A DNA stretch of 64,000 nt, taken from assembly GCA_030844895.1 (NCBI GenBank), contig CM061232.1, forward strand, positions 80,680,555 through 80,744,554, in the 5' to 3' direction. The notes beneath the pieces are model-generated. The model was not told the DNA's origin. It did not search any database and saw nothing but the letters and a program-made list of their open reading frames with translations. The stretch comes from Ambrosia x helenae (Eukaryota > Streptophyta > Magnoliopsida > Asterales > Asteraceae). A program made the translations under genes and the position numbers. Positions 10,106-20,259 of the stretch are shown here, one piece after another (the stretch's first letter is position 1; every line of letters begins with the position of its first letter).

Positions 10106-10729
10106 TTATTCTTCAATAGACTTATAGGAGGACTTATGCTGTTTTCCCTTTAAACAGGATACACAGTGTTCTTGACACTGGTATACTTTCAAAGGTAGAC
10201 CTCTGACCAAGCCCATTTTTGTGACTTTATTTATGGTTTTAAAGTTCACATGGCCAAGTCTCCTGTGCCAGAGATCTGTTTCTGAAGTTGATGCCCTTGA
10301 GAAGAAACAGGCAGTGTTGTTCAATACTTTGTCTTTTTCAATGTCCACTGCATAGACATTGCCACATCTTTTGGCAATCAGCAAAGTATGATCTTCTATA
10401 ATCTTCTCAATCAACTTCTGGCCTTCTGGTGAGATGATCTTGCAAGCTGTCTTTGTGAAAAAGGAAGAATATCCTTTATCACACATTTGTGACACACTTA
10501 GCAAGTTGTATTCAAGGTTCTCTACCAGATTGACCTTGTCAAACTGTATTTTGCCAGAGGAGACATTGCCATGTCCTAGCACATATCCCTTAGCATTGTT
10601 CCCAAAGGACACAGATCCTTCTCTTTGGCTGATAAAGTTGTTTATCAGGTATCTGCATCCAGTCATGTGCATAGAGCCTCCACTATCAACATACCATATG
10701 CTGTTTAAGCCCCTGGAAACTCTCTGCAC
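10106..10729 (-). pseudogene. pol: Element A pol N-terminus: protease and GAG-pre-integrase region, cut off by a stop
   Basis: The segment starts just after gag in a different reading frame. It holds the aspartic protease motif WYVDSGGSMHMTG and, near its end, the integrase zinc-binding pattern (HRRLGHVN then CVSCLKGKQ). A TAA at 10106-10108 ends the frame; the same frame resumes in the integrase core. The stop most simply reflects a CAA-to-TAA change. The first codon reads GTG and no ATG fits well, so this part is probably expressed by frameshifting or splicing from gag rather than its own start. Confidence 0.85.
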
Positions 10730-10740
10730 ATAAAAGCAAA

Positions 10741-13317
10741 TTAGTTAGATTTGGAAACCCAAGCCTGTTTGGCTTTGGGTTTGCTCTTGAGAACAGTTAC
10801 AGTTTGTTCTTGACCAGGTTGAGAAATCCATGTCTTTTTGGCAATGGATTTTTCATGAAGAACCATGGTGGTATCCTTTTTAGGACCACCATCAACCTTG
10901 GTCATCAGTAGTTCTACCATGTTCTTTAGATTTTGAATCTCAGCAGTTTGTGAAACTGCTGATGATTCTGGTCTAACTACTGACAAGGAATTTTGAGAAA
11001 AAGATTTTGGTTGAGATTTTATCTTTTTCTGAGAAAAGGTGTTTTCAGGTTGTTGTTTCTTGGGTTTAAAGACTTTTTCATAATCATTTCTGATTTGATT
11101 TCCCACAACCTGTTGTTTAAATTTTTGATTGAACTGAATTCCTTTTCTGTATCTACAAAATTCAGTTTTGTGGTTGAACAGGCCACAAATTTCACATTCT
11201 TTTGCCTTAAGTTTTTGATCAGAAGGCAAATTTCTGACAGTTGTGAAGAGATTTTGCTCATCAGTAGGTTTCAGGGTCTCAACTCCTGAAGTAGATGAAA
11301 CTACTGATGGCTTGTTGTCAGTTTTTGTATATACTTCTGAAGTACTTTCTTTAAAAATGCCAGGATTTCTGTTTAGAAAGTTTTCATGGAAAGATGTGCA
11401 TTCTTTCCCTTCAGAAGTTTCATTTGAAACAATTCTTCTCCCATCTTCAGTAGTTTTGGGAGAAAAATCTGTTGGTGTTTCAACATGATGGTATCCTATG
11501 CCAAACTTCACATTTGAAGCACTTTGTTTGTTTAGCAGTAGTTGATACCCCCTACAAGATTCAACCCATTTTTCACAAGTGATCCTGGTGTCAGCAAGCT
11601 CTTGTCTGACATCTCCCAGGTCATTTAGCATCATTTTGATTTGTGCTTGGGTTTCAATGGCAGAGTCAGTTAATTTAGAAACCTCTTTTGTTTTAGCACA
11701 CAGTTTTCTTTCCAAATCACATTTTATCTGTGTGTATTTTCTTTCTAAATCATTGGCTTTGCCTTGTAGGTGCACGTTTGTCTCTCTTATGAGAGCAAAA
11801 GTTTCTTTGCAAGAGTTTGAACAAAGTTTTGTCAAAGATTCTTTTGATACCTGAGACAATGCAGATTTTGAGGTACAGCCTTCAAATGCCATTAAGGCAA
11901 AGTTCTTTCTGCCATTGTCTGGTTCTCCCCAGTTGATGTCAAACACTTTGTTGTCTGCATCAGGATTACACTCTGTGGTGTCATAAGGGAGACTGCTCCA
12001 GTCAACATACCCCGAGGTAAAGAGGCTTTGTTGAGGGGGTTGTTGAGGCTGTGGAGGAAGTTGAGCAGCTGGAAAGGGAGGGATTGATTGTTGGCTCTGC
12101 ATCTGTTGAGCAGGCACTTGAACATATTGTACTTGAGGCATATATTGCTGTTGAGGAGCTTGTGCCTGTACAAAATGAGCACTCCCTTGAGTTCCATTGT
12201 TCCTATTATAATTGGGGTTATAGTTATTTCCAGATTGTGATTGGTTAAAGCTAGAGCTTCTACACTCTCTAGCAAAGTGTCCCAACTTCTGACACTTGTG
12301 ACATCTCAGTTTAGATTTGTCAAAACCAATTTTTGTATTACTGGTCAATCCTGGAAATTTCCTTCCTGACCTTTTATAAAACTTGTTAGTTTTAATGCTT
12401 AGCATGGCCAGTTGGTGAAGTATGTCCATTTCTTCCAAGTCATCACTGCTAAAATTTTTCAAATCATCCATGATAAAACATAGATTATCAGCAGTTTGAC
12501 TTTGGTCATCATTGTCATAACCTGGGAAAGATCTTTCTGATGAGATCCCAGTGGTTATGTCAATATTGTCATAAGATCCATAGGAACAAGTTGGTGAATC
12601 TTGTCCCAAAAGTGCTGTACTACCTGGTAGGTAGTCATCAGCAGTTTTACCAGAAGTTTGTAATTTCTTCTTTTGATCGATTTCTCTTTCAAAAGTGAGT
12701 AATCTCCCATGGAGTTTTGTAAGAGTGAGGGAGCTAAAATCTGGTGAGGATCTTAAGACAATGGAGTAAGTTTCCCATTTGTCAGGTAGAGACCTTAAAA
12801 ATCTATGTAACATAGATACTGTTGTATAGGTCTGCCCATTTAACTTTAGCTCAGAGATTAATGAGGAGAATCTTTCAAATTGTTGTGTCAAAGTCTCCCC
12901 ATTAATATAAGCAAATGTTTCATATTGTTGAGCCAAAATTTCTCTGGTGTTGGCAATCACCTCTTCAGTTCCTCCAAACTGTTCTTTAAGACAGTCCCAA
13001 AGTTCTTTGGCACTTTCACAATGTAAAAGGCCAGAGTATATTTCATTTGGGAGAGCCATTGCCAACATAGAGAATGCCTTAGCATCTAGCTCAAGTTTTA
13101 GGAAATCCTCATCTGTATAGTCTTTGGGATCCTTAGGAATCCCTTCTTTAGTTTCAAGATTTATGTTTACTGGTTTGTGTGGACCATATATCACAGATCT
13201 CCAACAACCAGTGTTGGTTTGTGACAAGGTATGTGCCATTCTTTTCTGCCATATATTGTACTCATTTCTCACAAGCATGGCAGGTTTGGTGGCAGAACCA
13301 GTATTATGTGGATCCAT
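10741..13317 (-). CDS. gag: Element A gag (capsid/nucleocapsid precursor)
   Basis: 858 residues, open throughout. The N-terminal region (about 1-35, RNEYNIWQKRM) and the following part to about 215 match the copia gag layout known as DUF4219/UBN2, which forms the particle. A CCHC zinc knuckle lies at 339-352 (CHKCQKLGHFAREC). A Gln/Pro-rich linker follows, then a coiled-coil-like segment, then a second zinc-knuckle-like CEICGLFNHKTEFC in the C-terminal third. This is longer than most copia gags and typical of Sireviruses. The ATG at 13317 lies 148 bp from the primer site. The TAA at 10741-10743 falls in a different frame from protease. Confidence 0.92.
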   Translation of the reverse strand: MDPHNTGSATKPAMLVRNEYNIWQKRMAHTLSQTNTGCWRSVIYGPHKPVNINLETKEGIPKDPKDYTDEDFLKLELDAKAFSMLAMALPNEIYSGLLHCESAKELWDCLKEQFGGTEEVIANTREILAQQYETFAYINGETLTQQFERFSSLISELKLNGQTYTTVSMLHRFLRSLPDKWETYSIVLRSSPDFSSLTLTKLHGRLLTFEREIDQKKKLQTSGKTADDYLPGSTALLGQDSPTCSYGSYDNIDITTGISSERSFPGYDNDDQSQTADNLCFIMDDLKNFSSDDLEEMDILHQLAMLSIKTNKFYKRSGRKFPGLTSNTKIGFDKSKLRCHKCQKLGHFARECRSSSFNQSQSGNNYNPNYNRNNGTQGSAHFVQAQAPQQQYMPQVQYVQVPAQQMQSQQSIPPFPAAQLPPQPQQPPQQSLFTSGYVDWSSLPYDTTECNPDADNKVFDINWGEPDNGRKNFALMAFEGCTSKSALSQVSKESLTKLCSNSCKETFALIRETNVHLQGKANDLERKYTQIKCDLERKLCAKTKEVSKLTDSAIETQAQIKMMLNDLGDVRQELADTRITCEKWVESCRGYQLLLNKQSASNVKFGIGYHHVETPTDFSPKTTEDGRRIVSNETSEGKECTSFHENFLNRNPGIFKESTSEVYTKTDNKPSVVSSTSGVETLKPTDEQNLFTTVRNLPSDQKLKAKECEICGLFNHKTEFCRYRKGIQFNQKFKQQVVGNQIRNDYEKVFKPKKQQPENTFSQKKIKSQPKSFSQNSLSVVRPESSAVSQTAEIQNLKNMVELLMTKVDGGPKKDTTMVLHEKSIAKKTWISQPGQEQTVTVLKSKPKAKQAWVSKSN

Positions 13318-13464
13318 TTTTAAAGAGTATAGATTTGTCTGATGACTCTTTTAAGTGATGGATATTGATAAAAAGTGAACTTTTGATCTTTTTATTGAAT
13401 ATCAATAAGAGCTTTGTGTCTGATTCTCAATTTGTTAGATTGATATGTGATCAGATAAACCAAT

Positions 13465-13476
13465 GCTCTGATACCA
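13465..13476 (-). other. Element A primer binding site (iMet-tRNA)
   Basis: On the minus strand TGGTATCAGAGC starts two bases after the 5' LTR. It is complementary to the 3' end of plant initiator methionine tRNA, the usual copia primer. Confidence 0.93.
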
Positions 13477-13478
13477 AT

Positions 13479-14198
13479 TGTTGGATCAGTTTGCTCTTGT
13501 TTGCTAAGTAAGAACTTGCTATCTTGACACTTAAGTGTTTAGCAAGTCCTTGTAAATCAGATTATAAGCACAGCGGAATGTTATAAGTTAAAGCAACACT
13601 TTTTATGCAAAGGCAGAGTTACAACTCCCCCTTGATGTTTGAAACTAAATAAATGACAAAGTATTTATTATGAATCTAAGTTGTAAATGAGAATTAGATA
13701 CTTAGAGAGATTCACAATAAATACAGAAATGGAATATAACAATGAGAGTGTTTGAAGGATTTTTCTGTTGAAAATCAATGTCTAAAATAGAAGGTTGAAG
13801 CCTTCTATTTATAGACGATTACATGCATGTATCTTGCCTAAAAAGCAAGCACAGAAAGTCCAGTTACAAGTTGCACAAGTTGCAACATTGAAAGAAACAA
13901 ATAAAGCTAAAAAGTAATATTAAACAACAAACTACTGATGCAAAAGGGCGGTGGCAAATATCTTCTGCTAAGTGCTGATGAAGGACAACTACTGAAGAGT
14001 AGTTTTGTCTTCAGTACTTCTGAAGTGAACTTGTCTGGTTTGGAATTCAGAACTTCTGCAACTTCAGCACTTCTTCATATCTTCTAATCAGCAGTTTCTT
14101 GTCTTCTATTCAGTACTTCTATACTTAGCCAAAAATGACAGAAGTGAATTAGACTAAGGTTTACAAAAGTGGTTTCACCAATCCTCTTTGTCCTAACA
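13479..14198 (-). repeat. Element A 5' LTR
   Basis: 720 bp, the same length and apparently the same sequence as 2386-3105. It carries the promoter for the minus-strand transcript. Its outer end is followed by TGTAA, the right target duplication. Confidence 0.95.
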
Positions 14199-14203
14199 TG
14201 TAA
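14199..14203. other. Target site duplication TGTAA, right copy
   Basis: Matches 2381-2385. Confidence 0.93.
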
Positions 14204-14695
14204 CTGTCTGGTCAATCAGTTTCGTCTGAAACTTTAAGAACTGGATAAATGCCATTGAAGACGTTCAATGACATTTATTTTTCGTTTTTAATGCTTTCCG
14301 AAACTGATATGATCTAGGACTGTATAAATACCAAGGAGATCATTAGTTGAAGACACACCTTAGACACACTGGTCTGAAAATCACCAACACTTCTACTCTC
14401 TAGCAATCTGTTCTTCTTGTTTCAGGTACACTTCGGGTCAGAGCCAACTCCGGCAGCACTCTTGTTGTTCCGGCTGTTGTACCATGGGAAACAAAACGAG
14501 TTTTCGATAATAGACTCGAAATTTGTTTTAAGGGCCCGTGTTCAACACGATCCTCAGCTTTTTGATTTTATTTTGCTTCTACTCTATTCTTGTATTTGTA
14601 TTTATTTAGTTGTAACTGTATTATATTTGCTTTCATTTTTCTTTTGTAATCATAATAAATTTGTTTTATTTATTTTTATACGAACGGTTCCTACA
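14204..14695 (+). repeat. Copia LTR, second part
   Basis: Continuation of the LTR begun at 1662 after element A. An AATAAA-type signal (cataataaat) lies near 14651-14660. The end is placed at ggttcctaca because that gives the CA expected to pair with the opening TG; this boundary is tentative, as no other copy is in the window. Confidence 0.5.
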
Positions 14696-14744
14696 CACTC
14701 TACCACAAGGGGGATTGGTACTAGATATATAAATACGATGGTTT

Positions 14745-15190
14745 AGAACGAGGAGTGAAATACTTGCAAGGTATCCTTAGTAATAACATTATCTGAAATA
14801 ACTAAAAAAACATAATAAACAATAAATCCCAAGGAAAAAAAAACAAGAAGTCAACAACCATATTAAAACCCTAATAAAAATATATTGTTGCATTAAATGC
14901 AATTAGGGCTAAATTATTTGGTTCATTCAATGTTCAAAGTTATGGAAGCTAGTAGACTAACGAAGATAAGACAAAAGAATGTAGTGATTTTTGGGTTTCT
15001 TTTATGTGAGAACAGAGAAAGCTTGGATTCGGACCTAGTCATTTGTTGACTATAAACATATATGTTACACGATTAGACTTTTGGTCGACTCGACTTCATG
15101 ATTCATATTTTTTTTATTTTTATACATTTTTATTTATAATATCTTAATTTAATATACAGTTTATAATATCTTAATTTAATATCTTTTAGA
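14745..15190 (+). repeat. Diverged duplication, copy 1
   Basis: Non-coding. It matches 17975-18355 in the same order and orientation, including gagtgaaatactt, a gcattaaatgcaa block, agggctaaatta, gaagataagac, tagtgatttttgggttt, ttacacgatt and cttcatgattcatat. Many substitutions and small indels separate the copies, so the duplication is old. Confidence 0.75.
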
Positions 15191-16043
15191 TTGAGTGCTC
15201 ATACATCTTAAAAATTTAACATGCGGTTGTTCTAAAAAGAAGTGTCGTGTTAGTGTTTCTGAGTACACGTACCTTGTATGGATCAATAAACTAGTAGTGT
15301 GTATCTAGACGTATTTGTATTATTTCTATTGAGTGTACCACATAGTGTATTATTTACACATTTGTTTATATGATCAAAGTGTATAATGGTTTTCACACCT
15401 AATCCACATATAGTAGATGTTCATGCTTTGATCAGGTGGTTCCACTCTTGATTCGTGATGTATACACCGTATTTTTATGCTTTTTTGCATGTATTGGGGT
15501 ATTTATAATGGTACTATTAATGTTACAGTTAAGTGTGTTGTATGCATAAGCATGTTATCACCACAAGGCATATGAAAACCTCCACCTGGAGGCTTTGACT
15601 AACAATGTGGCCCGGGAACTGAATTGATTGCGAAACCAAACATATTTAGTTTCATCACATACGGGATGGAGTTGTGACCAACCTCTACGTGAGAATAAGT
15701 ATGGTGTTACTGATATTTAGAGGGTTAAAATGCTACATGAGTTGTTGAGTCATATCTATTGTGCTTACCACCTGCTTGCATTTATCTTTGCTAGTAATTA
15801 TGTGTTTCTATACTTAAGTACCAGGTCCAATGATTTAGAATGTGGCTAGAACTTGTGTTTCGTGATTGGAATTTATGTTAGATGTTTGGAACTTATGCCT
15901 CGTGACTAGAACTTATGTTTTCAACGTATAACTTGTGCTCTAGGTTGTGTTTGCTCATTTATGACTGCTCTTCTATAGCTAACACTTGTAGTCTGGACTC
16001 TTGTGTCTTGAACTATCCTAGACATGGCTTACTCTTAGTTAGA
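15191..16043. other. Non-coding, unassigned
   Basis: AT-rich sequence with no gene. Around 15840-15930 a degenerate block of about 35 bp with gaacttatgtttcgtg-like cores is repeated three or four times. Nothing else is recognisable. Confidence 0.5.
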
Positions 16044-16909
16044 GAAGGCGGGGCGGTCCGCGATAGGGCCTGGGCCGCCGTGATGGCGTGGTGGCCGTGA
16101 AACACCGCCCCCTTATTTCTTCACGGCCGCGATGAAATTATCCGCGATGACCATCACGGTTAACTAGCTGTTGGCCAACGGTCTTGTGACCGTTCACTTT
16201 AATAAAAAAAAACTTTTTTTTTCCCAAATCACTATATATACATTTCTATTTCAAATCAAAATACACACAATCAAACACTACAATCAAAAAAAAAATAAAA
16301 AAATAAAAAAAAATGGAAGGATCAAGGAAGAAACAAATGGCTACGAAATGAAAGTTTAGACCAAAGGTTTGGCCTAACTTAGGCGAACCGGCTCGATTTC
16401 GTGAAGGCGCACCAATAACCCCACAACCTACACACCAATCCTATGAAACATTTGTGCGAAATGAAAAAAATAAAGATTTAAAGGTGTTGAAGGAGTCGCA
16501 TGAAGACGCCGAAGAACCATGCAAGTCGATTCTCATCGATCGAAAACGTGAAATTTGCCACAAGTGGGGTTGGCCATGTAACTTTTAGGTTTATTTTTTT
16601 TTTTTTTTGATTTTTTAGGTTTTTAATGTTTATTTTTCTGTTTTTTTTTATGTTTTTAGGTTTATTTTTATGTTTTTTTATTTAATTTAATGTTTTTTTA
16701 TTTAGTTTAATGTTTTTTATTTAATATACTGTTTTTTTAATTAATACAATGTTTTTATATATTTAAAAAATAAAAAAAAGTTTAGTGATGAAATGTGATA
16801 GAATGTGAACACCGTCATAGTGATTTAGTAATAATGGTAGGGTGGCAGAATCTGATTGGGTGTGATAATGTGATGAATCTGATAAATGTTTTACCACCCT
16901 TGTGGCCTT
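16044..16909 (+). mobile_element. Candidate decayed DNA transposon with foldback ends
   Basis: Each end of this stretch folds on itself: ggcggggcggt pairs imperfectly with acaccgccccctt at the left (16048-16113), and ggtagggtggc with accaccctt at the right (16848-16902). The left end is unusually GC-rich for this window. A broken frame starting near 16313 begins MEGSRKKQMATK and stops quickly, resembling the first exon of a degraded transposon gene. A clean target duplication was not found, so PIF/Harbinger-like is only a guess. Confidence 0.35.
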
Positions 16910-17328
16910 AAGAGTGTTGGGAAATTAGGGTGTCACCTCTCCACTAGACTAAAGTATGTTACGTACGTACTCCTCTTTAGATATTCCTAAAATGGACATC
17001 TAGTTATCTTAAACCACAACTTTTTAAAAATATTTTACCACTTATTTTTTTTTTTTTTTAGAATTTGCAATGTGAACAAAATAAAGACCGAAAAAAACTA
17101 TATGTATAAGGAGGTTGAATTAACAGTTTATGAGTCAATGAGACCACCTATCCAAGTCGCTAGTTCAACCGGTTGGTGCCATAGGCTCATAACCAACCAA
17201 TCCAAATAAAGTCGTTCAGCAGTACTCGACCAAATCAATTGGGCAGACGATTTTGATCCGGCCGGCGGTACCGATATGAATGTTGGAACAGTGGAAAAAA
17301 CGAAATTCTTAATTTTTTATAATTGTAG
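16910..17328. other. Non-coding, unassigned
   Basis: No gene or repeat boundary recognised. It contains a poly-T run at 17046-17059. Confidence 0.5.
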
Positions 17329-17336
17329 CGTATGAG

Positions 17337-17972
17337 TAGGGCCAGCCCTAAAGGGGTGCGGGGAGGACTCCCGGCCCGGGCCTAATTTCTCGGGGGCACA
17401 TTGACTCTCCGACAATCCAAGTTTTTTTAAAATTGATGTTCTTAATTCGATGGATTTTTGTATGTTTGAGCTCCAAAATTGTTAATCGAGTATTAATAAT
17501 CAAAGAGAAGGGTAGTTTATATAAAACAAAAGGTAAAGAAATGTTGAGAGATGTTAAAAATTAAAGAAGAAAATGAAGTTGTTTGAAAAAAAAAATGCAG
17601 GTTTATTAATAAGTGTAGGACTAAAAAGGATGAAGAAGATGAAATGAAGAGGGCTCAAACTTAGTTGTTTTTTTATTTTTACTAGTCGGTTTTGACTTCC
17701 TTTTTAACTTTTATTTTTGTTATGAAACAAAAAAATTTTAATTGCTAAACTTTTACCCTTTTGTGGGATTCGAACTCCCAACATCCCCCAAGAGGGTTTG
17801 TTAGGTACAATCTAAGTTGGAAATAAAATTTGATCCATCAATTTAATATTACTCTAATCGTGGCTTAAAAAAATAATTTACATTATTTATTTCGTTAATA
17901 CCTAAAGCTAAGGCTAAGGGGCACAATTTTTACATCTCAATCCGGGCATCTGAATTTTCAGGGCCGGCCCTG
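17337..17972. mobile_element. Non-autonomous hAT element (636 bp)
   Basis: The terminal inverted repeats are TAGGGCCAGCCCTAAA on the left and, reverse-complemented from the right, CAGGGCCGGCCCTGAAA. The element is flanked by a perfect 8-bp duplication CGTATGAG (17329-17336 and 17973-17980), the hallmark of hAT transposases. There is no transposase coding region, so it depends on an enzyme from elsewhere. Confidence 0.88.
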
Positions 17973-17974
17973 CG

Positions 17975-18355
17975 TATGAGTGAAATACTTTGGCCACAAA
18001 AATATCTAAATTAGCTAAAGACCCATAATAAATCTCAAGAAAAAAAAAGTCTTATCATATAACCCTAATTTAGTTGCTGCATTAAATGCAACTAGGGCTA
18101 AATTAGCTCAAATTGTGGATGATATTAGACTATTGAAGATAAGACAAGAACATAGTGATTTTTGGGTTTTCTTTTTTCTTTTATGTGAGCAAATAAAAAG
18201 CTTATTGTTGGACCTAGTCATTTGCTGACCGACTTTAAAACTAGATGTTACACGATTGGACTTTTGGGCATGTCGGTTTCATGATTCATATTTTATATTG
18301 GTATATACTTTTTGTTATTTATAATATCTTAATTCAATAGGGAGTTTATAAGATT
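17975..18355 (+). repeat. Diverged duplication, copy 2
   Basis: Partner of 14745-15190. The hAT element above sits immediately at its left edge, and its 8-bp duplication overlaps the first bases of the copy. Confidence 0.75.
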
Positions 18356-18364
18356 ATAAAACTA

Positions 18365-18770
18365 GAGTAAAGATCCTACACAATTTTTTTTTTCTTTTTT
18401 TTTTTTTTTTTTTTTTTTTAGAACTGTGAGAATCAAAAGAGGGTATTTTTTTAATTATTTTTTTGAAATTTTTTCCCCATATTGTTAAACATGTATTATA
18501 GTATTGAAATCTAAAAAAAAACAAAAAATAAATAAATTTTGGTGTACAGTAATTACGTAATTACTATTGTAGAGTAATTACATAATTACTCTAGTGTAAA
18601 CTAATGTATTTACTTTAATGACGTAATTACACTAAAAAAAATTAATTTTTTTTTGTATTATTCATCTAGAAAGTATGTTTAAGAACATGAGAAAAAAATT
18701 CTAAAAATTTTTTCCCCCTTTGATTCTCACAGTTCTTATAAAAAAAACACTTTGTATTTGATCTTTACAC
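18365..18770. mobile_element. Mutator-type MITE (406 bp)
   Basis: It has long inverted ends. GAGTAAAGATC at the left matches the reverse complement of GATCTTTACAC at the right. After a T-rich spacer the match resumes as AGAACTGTGAGAATCAAA. It is flanked by the 9-bp direct repeats ATAAAACTA (18356-18364) and ATAAAGCTA (18771-18779), differing at one base. Long TIRs and a 9-bp duplication fit Mutator-like elements. The inside is AT-rich and non-coding. Confidence 0.75.
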
Positions 18771-18827
18771 ATAAAGCTAAATAACAATAAGTTATTTTAT
18801 TGTATCTAAAACAACCTACGTATTAAG

Positions 18828-19535
18828 TAGGGGTGTTCAGAATTCGATTCGGATTCGAAAAATTCGAAATTCGACTTAGTTCGATTCGATTACCAAGAAT
18901 TCGATTCGATTATTAAGAATTCGAATTCGATTCAATTCGAATTCGAGTCCAGTAAATCGAATACGAATCGAATACGAATTCATGATTTTAAATTCGATTC
19001 GATTCGAAATTCGAATAAAAACTGTACATGCATATTATTTAAATATATCTACACACAGAGACATTATTATAAACACAAATATACACATTGAAAAAAATGA
19101 ACTTATAAATTTTGGTCAAACTCTAAGAACCCATAATCTCTACAACTTTTACCATAACCATATTGTACATATTTATCTTATACATCACAAAACTCTAACA
19201 AACTATACTCTCTACTATCTTTAATATTCCCGTATTTGACATATTGTTGTTTATCAATTATGTAGATTTATATTTTATATGTTAAAAATAATGAGTTTGT
19301 ATTAGTTTTAAAACTAAAAGTAAACAATTTATTATTTATGGTGAATTTGAACTAAATCGAATTTATTCGAATTCGATTCGAATTCGAGTTTCTTATTCGA
19401 ATCGAATACGAATCGAATAAGTTGAATTTTAAGCGAATACGAATCGAATACGAATTCAGGTAAAAATATTAAAAATTCGAAAAATTCGATTCGAATAATT
19501 CGAAAATTCGTTATTCGATTCGTTGAACACCCCTA
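18828..19535. mobile_element. hAT-type MITE (708 bp) with ATTCGA-rich interior
   Basis: Perfect 12-bp inverted ends TAGGGGTGTTCA / TGAACACCCCTA, flanked by the perfect 8-bp duplication GTATTAAG (18820-18827 and 19536-19543). Both arms (18840-19010 and 19350-19520) are packed with aattcgattcga-type self-complementary blocks, so the whole element can fold into a long imperfect hairpin. The open frame at 18982-19224 has no domain and is ignored. Confidence 0.9.
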
Positions 19536-19544
19536 GTATTAAGA

Positions 19545-19785
19545 AGTGAAAATTGTTCTTATAGTCCCTGTGGTTTGCTCTAATTTCACCTATAATCCCA
19601 ACTTTTTCAAAATTACAGTCTTAATCCCCCCACCTTTTGACATCATTTTACTCGGATAGTCTCTCGAGTGGATGGAGATTAGATTATCTAGTTAAGTATG
19701 TGTGAAATGACTAAACTACCCTTGTTATAAAAAATATAAAAATAAATAATAATTAAGGATGTATGTGGGGCCCTCTACTTAATCT
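19545..19785 (+). repeat. Terminal region of a dispersed MITE family (copy 1)
   Basis: Begins attgttcttatagtccctg and contains tctaatttcacctataatccc and ttaagtatgtgtgaaatg. The same series occurs inverted at 36720-36955. This type of sequence is typical of Mutator-like MITE ends in plants, but no matching duplication was found for either copy. Confidence 0.55.
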
Positions 19786-19799
19786 TCCCCAATTCATCT

Positions 19800-19893
19800 T
19801 CTCCACCCATCACCACTACAAACCATCACCACCACCACCACCAACACCTCCACCCATCACCACTACAAACCACCACCACCACCAACACCTCCA
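19800..19893. repeat. Minisatellite, two units of about 47 bp
   Basis: Two near-identical units, each made of ccacccatcaccactacaaa followed by a run of cac triplets and aacacctc. Low complexity, no coding role inferred. Confidence 0.7.
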
Positions 19894-19958
19894 CCCATCT
19901 TCTCGCTTTTAGAAAGAGATAGAAAACCAAATTGACAACTAAGTTTATTAGTTTACTT

Positions 19959-20136
19959 AGGGGCTGTTTTGTAGGATCTGTTTGATTAAGTTTTGAGTCA
20001 TTAAGAGTGGCTGAATGGTTCAACACTCCTTATTAGCTGAATGGTTAAGAGCTTAGTGGAAAAAAATTAGATATTTTTTTAGTAAACAAACACTCTTAAT
20101 GCTAAATGATTAAGAGCTATACTAACAAACACCCCT
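19959..20136. mobile_element. Small MITE, same family as 33375-33675
   Basis: The ends AGGGGCTGTTTTGTAG and, from the right, AGGGGTGTTTGTTAG are inverted repeats. The inside carries gaatggttaagagc/cattaagag blocks that also fill the 33375-33675 copy. The flanks agtttact and agtttcat are similar but not identical, so the duplication is unresolved. Confidence 0.65.
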
Positions 20137-20259
20137 AGTTTCATAATTATGTGCGCTTTTCAATTTTCATAGTGAAAAAAACTAAATAAAAAGAAAAAGA
20201 AAGTTTTGTTGGTTGAAACATTCAATTAATAAAGATGCAAAAACATTTGACTTCCTTAT

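Larger units (their letters stand above)
2386..14198 (-). mobile_element. Element A: young Sirevirus-like Ty1-copia retrotransposon
   Basis: This is an 11,813-bp element on the minus strand inserted into an older copia LTR. Both LTRs are 720 bp and I saw no difference between them, so the insertion is recent. Order on the minus strand: 5' LTR, PBS, gag, protease with GAG-pre-integrase region, integrase, RT, RNase H, an extra ORF of 1165 residues, PPT and 3' LTR. A long ORF after pol, a large gag and the integrase/RT style point to the Sirevirus lineage. Gag and the extra ORF are open throughout. Pol has one in-frame stop at 10106-10108, so the copy is probably not autonomous as it stands. Confidence 0.95.
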
